Positions 34,246 to 44,165 of a stretch of 64,000 bases of DNA are shown piece after piece. Both the position numbers and the translations under genes were made by a program. The first letter of the stretch is position 1, and the number at the start of each line of letters is the position of its first letter. Origin of the DNA: Heloderma charlesbogerti. Lineage: Eukaryota > Chordata > Lepidosauria > Squamata > Helodermatidae. The stretch lies in NCBI GenBank assembly GCA_026122225.1, contig JANEZZ010002879.1, positions 186,001-250,000 of the forward strand. Reading direction: 5' to 3'. Below the pieces are notes generated by a model. The model was not told the origin of the DNA, ran no database searches, and saw only the letters and a program-made list of their open reading frames with translations.

Positions 34246-35011
34246 TAGGGATGTACGAAAGTCACTTACCTTTTCGCAGGTGTGATTCGCGGTGGGGGGG
34301 AGGCGCTCCGTCCCTCCCCCCGGAATCCTCCCTGGCCGGCTCTGCTCCACGGCGGCTCTGCAGAGCCACCGGGCTGCTGCAGCCGCAAATGGCAGCCACC
34401 ATAACGGCCGCCATTTGCGTCCTTCCAGGCTGCCATGATAGGCTATGTAAGTATTTACATAGCCTATCACAGCAAAGAGCAGGAATGCAAACGGCAGCTG
34501 CTACGCCATTTGCGCTGCTGCTCTTTTCGTGATAGGCTACGTAAGTATTTATGTAGCCTGTCACGATAAAGGCAGCCATGCAAATGGCACAGTGGTCACC
34601 GTTTGCATGGCTGCCTTTACCATAAATACTTACGTAGCCTATTACGTAGCCTATCACGTAAATACTTACGTAGCCTATCACAAAAAGAGCAGCGGCGCAA
34701 TGGCATAGCAGCCGCCGTTTGCGTCCCTGCTCTTTGCCGTGATAGGCTACATAAATACTTACGTAGCCTATCACGGCAGCCTGGCAGGACGCAAATGGTG
34801 GCTGCTACGGTGGCCACCATTTGCGGCCGCAGCAGCCAGCTGGAAGACCAGCCACTGCTCCTGCCCCCGCTGCCCCAGGTAAGTTTCATTCCGGGGGGGA
34901 TTCCGCGGGGTGGCGGGGGGTGGGAGGCCATTCTGGCATGGGTTTTGGGGGGTCAAATGCCAGTGCATTCGACCTCACTGAAATCCGTGGCGGAATTCTC
35001 CGCCATTCCTA
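34246..35011 (+). mobile_element. Palindromic hAT-like element, copy F
   Basis: 766 bp, END-1 left and END-2 right (ending CCATTCCTA). The duplication TTTTTTTC lies at 34238-34245 and 35012-35019. Its core has P1 palindromes only, with GTAAGTATTTAC loops, and one junction at 34620-34680 where three P1 arms abut. Donors are at 34264-34269 (minus) and 34879-34884 (plus). The insertion lies in a block whose right end ('gatttgcacatcccta', 35190) looks like another hAT MITE. Confidence 0.93.
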
Positions 35012-35199
35012 TTTTTTTCATCAAAAAAAATATGGCAAAATGATGGGCACTCGCCAGACAGGACTGGGCTGAGTGTGGGCAACTCACCGTGCTCGTGGGG
35101 GCTTGAGCATGGGTCCACAGGGGACAATTGGGGTGGTGCTTCAGTGGGTGCCCAGAAAACCCAGGTTGGGGTGGATTTGCACATCCCTAGTTGGGGGGC

Positions 35200-35590
35200 T
35201 GTGCCAAAACATTTCTAGTTAGGAGACTGTGCCCTCAAATTAAAGTACACTTTACTTTAGAACTAGAATAAATAATAGGTTAACAGGAAAGGAGGAAACT
35301 AGGATGATGATAATCTATACTTCATTAATTTTTTTTCTAATCGAGTACTCAAGGCTAGGTGTCTAGTTTACTTGTATATAGTTTTCTTGGAGCGATTTTC
35401 ACTCACAGCATTGTATAAACTTTTCAACTTGCAGAACTATGAACTTGTAGCTTTTAGGTCAATTACATTATAAATGTCAGCCTGGATCATAGGACTTTAT
35501 GGGGGGGGGGAGGTTTCCCTGCATTAATCAGATCATTCATTCTAAGGATTTAGAATCAAAGGATTTAAGTTAAAATGATTTCAAAGTGGC
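35200..35590. other. No gene recognised
   Basis: AT-rich sequence with a G10 run near 35502-35511. Confidence 0.4.
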
Positions 35591-35599
35591 TTACTTGGT

Positions 35600-36055
35600 A
35601 ACAACAAATAGGAATGTGGGAATCAGCAGAACTTGATCTTGCCAAAGGCCAAAGCTCTCTGAATTCCATCTTGAAGCTTGTTCTGACTCGAATCCACATC
35701 ATATTGCAAACGGGGTTTTTTTTCTTTCCACATAAAAATCTGCATATTTTTGTGCATTTTTTTCCAAATGTATGCATCAATTGTCCACATCTTTGAAATC
35801 TATGGATTTTTCTCCCATTGATTAAAGTGTATTTCTGTGTATTTTTCAAAAGTACCCATTTTTTCATGCACATTTTTAAATGTACACATGCTGTTGAACA
35901 CACGGGGGGTGTGCAAATCACTTTGCAAGCTCAGGAATGTATGGACTTTGATTGCAGATTGTGTCTGAGTCTGTGTTTGATTCGAAAAGTGTGAACTGGT
36001 TAAATTCTGCTCAAAAAGGAACTGAAATGAATTTCTCTAACATTGATATAAAGAG
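35600..36055 (+). mobile_element. hAT-type MITE (family 3), uninterrupted copy
   Basis: 'taggaatgtgggaatcagc...ctctctgaattccatcttgaagc...tgcacatttttaaatgtacacatgctgttgaac...gaactgaaatgaatttctctaac'. The same order of blocks occurs at 42700-44160 (split by copy H) and, inverted and cut by the window edge, at 63890-64000. No coding content. Confidence 0.65.
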
Positions 36056-36206
36056 TAAAAAAAATAAAAAATCAACAAAACAACAGGATAATACTAGTGG
36101 TGGGCAAACGTATCCGAACAGAAATTGTAATTTGCTCATCAGGTCACAAATCCCTCCATCCCATATTGCATGAAATGTCTCATAGTGTAGATACAATTTC
36201 TGCGGA

Positions 36207-36332
36207 GGCTGAATCTACACATAGCAGTGTATCATACCATTATCATAAATGTTGTTACACGTGACACCAATGAGCACCAATAGTTATGATTATGGTATGA
36301 TTATGGTATAACTGCTATGTGTAGATTCAGCC
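36207..36332. mobile_element. Small MITE with near-perfect inverted repeats
   Basis: 126 bp. The left arm GGCTGAATCTACACATAGCA is mirrored exactly by the right arm TGCTATGTGTAGATTCAGCC, with partly complementary text further inward (ATCATACCAT / ATGGTATGAT). No target duplication is certain, so the superfamily is not assigned. Confidence 0.82.
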
Positions 36333-36599
36333 TGAATCTCAGATCTTCTCCTCCCCTGCCAGACAGCCACACCAGGCTGCATCACTCCCCTCCTGACCTC
36401 CTCCTCCTTCAAAAGGCATGTGCACATGTATGCTCACAGTTGCACAGGTCTTTTCACAGATAGTCTTTCAGTCCAGAAGCACTTCCTGAAATGCCCTTGT
36501 GACCATGTGACATGAAAAGACCACTGCCACTGTGAGCAAGAGCATGGCATTTTCAAAGTAAAACAATAGGTAAAGGATAGATTATTTGCGAGCGGAGAT

Positions 36600-37340
36600 G
36601 GGTCAAAGAAGACGCAGACAACAAGCTTGGGTTGGAAATTGGGCCACATTTATTGAAATACTTGCAAAGGGGTAACTAGGATGGGCATCTAACTGTGTCA
36701 GTGGCTAGCTGGCACTTCTTGGGTGAAAACACACCCAGCCTGAGGGGTGGCGGTGATCTCGCCATCCCTCCGGACTGCCCCTTCTGGGGGAGGTAGACCT
36801 TCCGGTGTCACCCCCAACCTGGTGCTGCACAACACCTGGGTGAGTGAGTAGGGTTGGTCTCCCAGGCAACCCTTATCCCCCCGCCGAGCCGCACAACCCG
36901 TTCGGGGGGCCTCAGGCATCACCTGTCACCATAAGGTGCCTCTGCATGCACACCATCCCTACTCCCTTTCCTGTTTTGCCCGTCCTAGCCTCCAAGTGGA
37001 ATGTGACCGATGATATAGACCGTATTCCCCTACAGGACACACCCAACCTGCATAACAGTGTGATGTAGGCAAAAAAGACCCACAGCCCTAGGCCAATCAA
37101 ACTGTGAACCAAAAAATTCCTACATGGCTCCCGAAGGGGCAACCGGCAAGAACCCACACTGCTTAGGGGAGGGTAGGAGGAAGCTGCGTGGAGCCAGAGA
37201 GCTGAGATAGGGAGGGGGGTCGAGTTTAAGGCAACTCGGCCTGCCCCTCCCTGACTGGTGGTGTGACTGGGGTGCACCAATCAGAGGCCCTTACGTCTTG
37301 TCACCCCACCCACCCGCAATGCCCCCCCCTTTCAGCCAGA
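36600..37340 (-). repeat. GC-richer block, unidentified repeat or LTR-like
   Basis: Composition differs from both sides. On the minus strand it ends 'caataaatgtggcccaattt', a polyadenylation-like AATAAA context, and it contains many short C and G runs. This could be the 3' end of an LTR or DIRS-like element, but no coding domain or primer-binding site is visible. Confidence 0.3.
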
Positions 37341-37796
37341 CAAGCTGGTGCTAGGTTAGGGCATTTACTCATGCAGAATGCACAGTCACCAATAATCAAT
37401 GTTGTTTACATAGCTATCCAAGGCCAGGATACAAGGAAGTATTATGAACATAAAAGATCCTACCAACAAACAGCACAAGTTCAAGTTTTGGTGGCATCAC
37501 CAGATAATACAGCAATAAAGGGAACACAACATATATAAAACAGGATACTAAGTAATATAGAATCATAGAATCATAGAATAGTAGGGTTGGAAGGGGCCTA
37601 AAAGGCCATCAAGTCCAACCCCCTGCTCAATGCAGGAATCCAAGTCAGAGCATCCCTGACAAGTGGCTGTCCAGCCTCGTCTTGAAGGCCTCCAGTGTGG
37701 GAGAGCCCACCACCTCCCCAGGTAATTGGTTCCGTTGTCGTATTGCTCTTACAGTCAGGAAGTTTTCCTGGTGTTCAGCCGCAATCTGGCTTCCTG

Positions 37797-40700
37797 TCAC
37801 TTGAGCCCATTATTCCATGTCCTGCACTCTGGGATGATCAAGAAGAGATCCTGGCCTTCTTCTCTGTGACAACCTTTCAAGTACTTGAAGAGTGCTATCA
37901 TATCTCCCCTCAGTCTTCTCTTCTCAAGGCTAAACATGCCCAGTTCTTTCAGTCTCTCTTCATAGGGCTTTGTTTCCAGTCCCCTGATCATCTTTGCTGC
38001 CCTCCTCTGAACCCTCTCCAGTTTGTCTGCATCCTTCTTAAAGTATGGTGCCCAGAACTGGACACAATACTCCAGATGAGGCCTAACCAGTGCTGAGTAG
38101 AGGGGAACTAGTACTTCCCGGGATTTGGAAGCGATGCTTCTATGAATGCAGCCCAAAAGAGCATTGGCCTTTTTTGCAGCCACATCACATTGTTGGCTCA
38201 TATTCAGCTTGTGATAGACAACAATTCCAAGATCCTTCTTGCTCGTAGTGTGGTTGAGCCATGTATCCCCCATCTTGTAACTGTGCATTTGGTTTCTTTT
38301 TCCTAGGTGCAGAACTTGGCATTTATCCCTATTCAATGTCATTCTGTTGTTTTCTGCCCAGCGCTCCAGTCTATCCAGATCACTTTGAATTTTGTTTCTG
38401 TCTTCCAAAGTATTAGCTATCCCTCCCAATTTGGTGTCATCTGCAAATTTGATCAGCATTCCCTGCATCTCCTCCTCCAAGTCATTAATAAAAATGTTGA
38501 AGAGCTCTGGGCCCAGGACTGAGCCCTGCGGTACCCCACTTGTTACCTCTCCCCAGTTTGAGAAGGTCCCATTGATAGGCACTCTTTGAGTCCAATTCTG
38601 TAGCCAACTGTGGATCCACCGGATCGTTGTTTCATTTGGCCACTTTGAGCTAGGGATGTATGAAAGGGACTTACCTTGTCCCACAGCTTTTTTCGCGGTG
38701 GGGGGGAGGCGCTTCGGTTCTCCCCCCGAAGTTCATGCGAGGGGGGGGAGGCTTCCCGCCTCGCCCGGCCAAAATTCGGGCCGGGCGGGAGGCGCCCCAT
38801 CCCTCGCCGGCAAAAGTCAGGCCTGGTAGAAGCGCCCCGTCTACCCAGCCGCAAAAAAACCAACAAAAAACCCCACCCCCGTGATAGGCTACGTAACGAT
38901 TAACGTAGCCTATCATGGCTAGATTTGCAAAGTCAGCCATGATAGGCTACGTTAATCGTCACGTAGCCTATCTAGGGATGGCAGAGAATTTCTCAACGAA
39001 TTTTGGGGGGGCTGAGCGATGAGGCATTCGGCCCCCCGAAAGTGTTGGGGAAAATCTCCACCGGCCCCCTGCCCCCCCCGGGATAGGACTTACCTTCAGC
39101 GAATGTCCCTCTCGGCAGCGGGCCCTGGCGGCAGTTCGGGGGCGGTTCGTCGGGGGCAGGGGCGGCGGCCGGTCTCCTGACCAGCTGCCGCCACCGCCAT
39201 TACAAAATAAAAAAGTAAACACACACACACACACCCGTGATAGGCTACGTGACGATTTACGTAGCCTATCACGGCTAGATTTCCAAAGTCAGCCGTGATA
39301 GGCTATGTAAATCATCACGTAGCCTATCACGGGTGACTTTGGGGGAAAAAAAAAAGCACGTACGTAAATGGCGGCAGCCCATGGGCGCCGCTATTTGTGT
39401 TCCTTATTTTGGCATGTCTAGTCTATGTAAATATTTACGTAGACTATGGCAAAAATAAGGGCAACGCAAATAGCGTTCCCTTATTTTCGCCGTACTCTAC
39501 CTAAATCTTTACATAGACTACAGGGACCAAATGAGGAACGCAAATGGCGGCTCCCTATGGGGGCCGCCATTTGCGTACATGCTTTTTTTTTTTTTTTTCA
39601 AAGTCACCCGTGATAGGTTACGTGACGATTTACGTAGCCTATCACGGCTGACTTTGGAGATGTAGCCGTGATAGGCTACGTTAATTGTTACGTAGCCTAT
39701 CACGGGGGTATTTTTTATTTTAACTTTCCTTGTAATGGCGGCGGCGGCAGCTGGTCTAAAGACCGGCTGCCGCCCCAGCCCCTGAAGAAGACCCGACGAA
39801 CCACCGCCAGGACCTGCCTCCGGGAGGGACATTCGTGAAAGGTAAGTCCCATCTCGAGGGTGGCGGGGGGTGGCAGGGGGTGGCGGGGGGTGGTGGAGAA
39901 TTTCACTGCCAATTTCGGGGGGCCGAATGCATTGGAGCTCGGCCCCCCAAAGTTTCAGGGAGAAATTCTCCCCCATCCCTACTTTGAGCTAGTTTGCTCA
40001 TCAGGGTATCATGGGGCACTTTGTTGAAAGCTTTGCTGAAGTCGAGGTATATGATTTCTACAGCATTCCCACGGTCTACAAGGGAGGTTACTTGATCAAA
40101 AAATGAGATCAGATTTGTCTGGCAGGACTTGTTTTTGACAAATCCATGTTGGCTTTGAGTAATCACGGCATTGTTGTCTAGGTGCTTCCAGATGGATTCC
40201 TTTATCATCTGCTCCAGAATTTTCCCAGGGATTGATGTCAGACTGACTGGCCTGTAGTTCCCAGGTTCCTCCTTTTTACCCTTTTTGAAGGTAGGGACAA
40301 CGTTAGCCCTCCTCCAGTCATCTGGCACTTCCCCAGTCCTCCATGATTTCTCAAAGAGAATAGACAGTGGTTCTGAGAGTTCTTCTGCCAGTTCCTTTAT
40401 GACTCTAGGATGCAGTTCTTCTGGCCCTGGAGATTTGAACGCATTCAAAGTCATTAGGTGTTCCTTGACCATATGCCTATCGATCTCAAGCTGCAATCCT
40501 GCCCCTTCTGCCTGTACTTCACCTTTGCCAGGGGGGTCATAGACCCTCTTTTGGGAGAAGACTGAGCCAAAGTAGGAATTGAGCACCTCTGCCTTTTCTT
40601 TGGCATCTGTTATCGTTTTGCCATCCTTATTTAATAGCTGAACCACCATTTATTTCCTTTGCCTTTTACTATGCACATAGCTGAAGAAAGCCTTTTTGTT

Positions 40701-41594
40701 GTTTTTAGCATCCCTTGCTAACCTCAGCTTATTCTCAGCTTTAGCCTTCCTGACGCCATCCCTGCAATTCTGTGCTACCAGCCTGTACTCTTCCTTTGTT
40801 ACTTGGCCTTCTTTCCACTTCCTATATATGTCCTTTTTTGTTTTCAGGTCATCCCTAAGCTTTTTGTGAAGCCACATTGGCTTCTTCTGTTGTCTTCCAC
40901 CTTTTCTTCTTGTTGGAATTGTTTGTGATTGTGCCTTGAGAATTTCCTTTTTTAAAAGCTCCCACCCATCTTGGACTCCTTTTCTCGTTAGCGTCGCTTG
41001 CCATGGGACCTTACTGATCATTGTTCTGAGTTTATTAAAATCATCTTCCCTAAAATCCAGGGTACGCATTTGACTACACTCAGCTTTTGCTTCCCTTAGA
41101 ACCAAGAACTCAAGTACAGCATGGTCGCTTTCCCCCAGAGTTCCTGTAACTGCTACTTTATCCACTAAGTCATCTCTGTTGGTTAGGATCAAGTCAAGGA
41201 TAGCCGATTCTCTAGTTCCTTCCTCTACTTTCTGTAGGAGGAAGTTATCTGCCACACAAGTCAGGAATTTCCTGGAGGAGCCATGTTTTGCAGAATTTGT
41301 CTCCCAACAAATATCGGGGAAATTGAAGTCCCTCATTACTACTACATCATGCTTTCTTAAAACATTGGCTATTTGCTTTCCAAAAGTTTCATCCTCGTCT
41401 TCTCCTTGATTGGGTGGCCGGTAGTAGACTCCAACCACCAGGTTCCTTTTATTCTTTGCTCCATTTATTTTGATCCAGATGCTCATGATGGGGCTACCAA
41501 GCTCCTCCTCCTGTATTTCTGTGCAGAGATATGTATTTTTCACATACAGTGCAACCCCACCTCCCTTTCTGTTCCTCCTGTTCTTTTTGAACAA
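37797..41594 (-). pseudogene. CR1 ORF2 (endonuclease and reverse transcriptase), broken
   Basis: Minus-strand order: endonuclease part 41594-40653 (GVYYRPPNQGEDED, then RDFNFPDICW where CR1 has GDFNFP, then GESDHAVLEFLV), one in-frame stop at 40650-40652, then the RT fingers and palm (PDDWRRANVVPTFKKGKKEEPGN in two parts, IIYLDFSKAFNKVPHD). The coding region is cut at 39989 by G and resumes at 38650 with GVPQGSVLGPELFNIFINDL and the catalytic LIKFADDTKLGG. The N-terminal endonuclease is missing. Apart from G and one stop the frame is well kept, so the copy is fairly young. Confidence 0.92.
38651..39981 (+). mobile_element. Palindromic hAT-like element, copy G (composite)
   Basis: The duplication CTTTGAGC lies at 38643-38650 and 39982-39989 around the whole 1331 bp. 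From 38651 to 38972 it is END-1 plus two P1 palindromes. At 38973 a new terminus, TAGGGATGGCAGAGAATT, begins, followed by a complete core and a second END-2 at 39981. The 38973-39981 part therefore has END-2 at both sides and is a palindrome of about 1 kb. Donors are at 38669-38674 and 39088-39093 (minus) and 39842-39847 (plus). Confidence 0.92.
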
Positions 41595-41690
41595 GTTATA
41601 TCCTTCAATTGCTATATTCCAGTCATGAGAATCACCCCACCAAGTCTCAGTTATACCTATATATCAGGTATATATATAGTTATATCAGTT

Positions 41691-42690
41691 ATATCAGAAC
41701 AATCATAGTATGAATTGAAAGCAGGAAAATATAAGTCTCAATCCACAATCTGGTTCTATAGAAAATAACAAAAGATGACATGAGTGAGTTTTAGAATTTG
41801 GGGAGGACATTTTTGCTCAGCCCTAGGCAAGATGTGTGAGTGTTACACTGGCTTCCATTATAATATTTCAGATATCACACTTGCACCCTGCAAAACAAAA
41901 CAAAAGAGTGCAAACTGTTTGCCAGGAACTTTGCTAATACCATCATCATCATCGACAGAAAGGCAGGTTTGGTTTTATTCCAGCTGCTTCGGCATGGTCT
42001 GCATCTAAGCTCAAATGAAAACAGTTCCTTTTCGTTATCAAATTTGTGCAAATTTAACCATTAAGGGACCCTTCAACTCTTGCAACTTTGAGCAAATTGC
42101 AGCTGCAATCTTAATCCACCATGATATAGGACTTCTTCTTTTAGGCAGAAATGCAAATCAGAAATCATCTTAAGCTTTCTTTAATACATCGATATTTTAT
42201 TCATTTTATGCTGCTTTACCACTGTAAAAAAAAGGGGAGGCTTTTAAGATGATGACATTCTGGTTTCACTGGACTCAAGAGTAAAACATCAGTTGACTTC
42301 AGTGGGTTGGAAGGCTGCCTGTGATATATACAAGGCTCTGAATATTAGAAGGGGAGAAAAAGCTCCAGAAGTTGCTGTAAAGAGGCTGAATTTGGCTCTA
42401 GCCTGGGGAAGCAATGGGAAGCTGGGTATAATAATCAACTGCACTTATGCTCCAGGTCCTTCACCTATGGATTCCCTTCCCTTGTCTTAGGGTAGCAGAG
42501 GTGTAGATCTCCAGCCATTTTGCTGGAAAGCTGGCACATCTGTCAACTTAACTTGTGCGGCCATGAAGGGGCTTTGGGAAAGAGGAGGAGATGGTGTAAG
42601 CAGGAGTCAGCAAACCAAGGCAGAGATGCAGCCAAGAAAAAAGAGGGGTAGCAGCACTAAAATAACTTGAAAGCTGCACCCATGACCATA
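41691..42690. other. No gene recognised
   Basis: Short (CAT)n near 41942 and ordinary AT-rich sequence. The frame 42293-42490 is unassigned. Confidence 0.45.
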
Positions 42691-42753
42691 CCAGCTGTTG
42701 ATGGGGATGTGCAAATCAGAAAAAAGTGAGCTTGCCAAAGTTCTCTGAATTCT

Positions 42754-43842
42754 AGGGGTGGACGAAAGTCACTTACCTGTTGTTGAAGGACGTTCGCGGT
42801 GGGGGGGAGGCGCTTCACTGCTCCCCCCGCGAAGTTCAGGCCGGGGGGGAGGCTTCCCGCCTCGCCCGGCTGAAATTCAGGCCGGGGGGGAGGCTTCCCG
42901 CCTCGTCCGGCCGAAATTCAGGCTGGGGAGGAGGCGCCTCGCCTCACCCGGCCGCGAACGCGAAAGTAAAAAAAAAAAACACCCCCTGATAGGCTACGTG
43001 ATGATTCACGTAGCCTATCACGGCTAGATCTGCAAAGTCAGCCATGATAGGCTACGTGAATCGTCACGTAGCCTATCACGGGTGACTTTAAAAAAAAAAC
43101 ACCGCCCCCTGACAGGCTACGTGACGATTCACGTAGCCTATCACGGCTAGATCTGCAAAGTCAGCCGTGATAGGCTAAGTGAATCGTCACGTAGCCTATC
43201 ACGGGTGACTTAAAAAAAAATAAAAGCGCGTACGCGAATGGCGGCCCCCATAGGGAGCCGCCATTCGCGTTCCTTATTTAGTCGCTGTAGTCTACGTAAA
43301 TTTTTACGTAGACTACGGCGAAAATAAGGGCAATGCAAATAGCGTTGCCCTTATTTTCGCCGTAGTCTATGTAAACATTTACGTAGACTACAGCGACTAA
43401 ATAAGGAACGGGAATGGCGGCTCTCTATGGGGGCCGCCATTATCCGTACACTCTTTTTTTTTTTTTTTCAAATTCACCCGTGATAGGCTACGTGACGATT
43501 CACGTAGCCTATCACGGCTGACTTTGCAGATCTAGTCGTGATAGGCTACGTGAATCGTCACGTAGCCTATCAGGGGGCTTTTTTTTTTTTCTTTGATTGC
43601 AATGGCGGCAGCGGCAGCCGGTCAAAAGACCGGCTGCCGCTCCCGCCTCACTCAAACACCCGCCGAACCGCCGGCCGGACCAGCCACCGGGAGGGACATT
43701 CGGTGAAGGTAAGTCCCGTCCCGCGGGGGGTGCGGGGTGCGGGGGGGGTGCGGAGGATTTCTCCCCGAACCTTGTTCAGGGGGCCGAACACGTTGGCACT
43801 CGCCCCCCCGAAGTTTCGGGGAGAAATTCTCCGCCATCCCTA
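42754..43842 (+). mobile_element. Palindromic hAT-like element, copy H (most complete core)
   Basis: 1089 bp. In order: END-1 with donor at 42772-42777 (minus); three GGGGGGAGGC polypurine repeats; P1 at 42986-43022, 43041-43081, 43110-43146 and 43164-43205; ATGGCGGC hairpin 43226-43272; P2 43287-43320; central block about 43321-43357; P2 43358-43395; second hairpin 43410-43450; P1 43478-43518 and 43536-43572; ATGGCGGCAGCGG cassette from 43602; donor 43709-43714; END-2. The left target is CTGAATTC at 42746-42753; the right copy has lost two bases (CAATTC). The left pair of P1 units is duplicated compared with I, J and K. Confidence 0.94.
43602..43714 (+). promoter_or_regulatory. Outward ATGGCGGC cassette and splice donor (copy H)
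   Basis: Starts in 'gcaATGGCGGCAGCGGC'. The frame MAAAAAGQKTGCRSR runs to a TGA four bases before the donor. Here the frame closes just before GTAAGT, so a conserved protein is doubtful even though the donor (GAAG|GTAAGT) is perfect. Confidence 0.4.
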
Positions 43843-44165
43843 CAATTCTATCTCGAAGCTCATTCCAACTTGAGTCCATATAAGATTGCAAGCTTTTTTC
43901 TTTTCTTTGGCATGAAAATCTGTGTGTCCGTTGTGTAATTTCCTCAAATGTACACATCAATTGTATGCATTTTGGAAATGTACACATGCTGTTAAATGCA
44001 TTTTTTTTAAAAAGATAGTCTGCAAATCACATTGGAAGCTTGGAAATATATGGACCTAGACCACAGCTTGTATCTGAGTCCATGTTCAGTCCATAAGGTG
44101 CAAATTGGGTAATGCCCTGGTCAAAAATGAACTGAAACAAATTTCTCATACTTCTCTAGCTGTTG

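Larger units (their letters stand above)
37556..41690 (-). mobile_element. CR1 LINE, 5'-truncated, split by composite element G
   Basis: The 3' end at 37556 has the repeated octamer (ATTCTATG) typical of CR1. About 2.8 kb of CR1 remains once the 38651-39981 insertion is removed. It covers most of ORF2 and the 3' UTR. The 5' end fades near 41690 in a (TATATA) stretch. Confidence 0.94.
42700..44160 (+). mobile_element. hAT-type MITE (family 3), split by copy H
   Basis: 'ggggatgtgcaaatcag...gttctctgaattc' before H and 'tctcgaagctcattccaac...aactgaaacaaatttctcatacttctctag' after H match 35600-36055 in order. The join around H reproduces 'ctctgaattc.atct.gaagct' of the intact relative. Confidence 0.7.

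Noticed and set aside
36600..37340. LTR of an endogenous retrovirus
   Set aside because: Polyadenylation-like text and a composition shift were seen, but no paired LTR, primer-binding site or gag/pol motif.
42986..43572. CRISPR array
   Set aside because: The regular palindromic repeats superficially resemble one, but the spacers are themselves conserved and symmetric, the genome is vertebrate and no cas genes exist.
42986..43572. Bacterial-type terminators or an operator array
   Set aside because: Hairpins followed by T-runs occur, but the context is a eukaryotic transposon.
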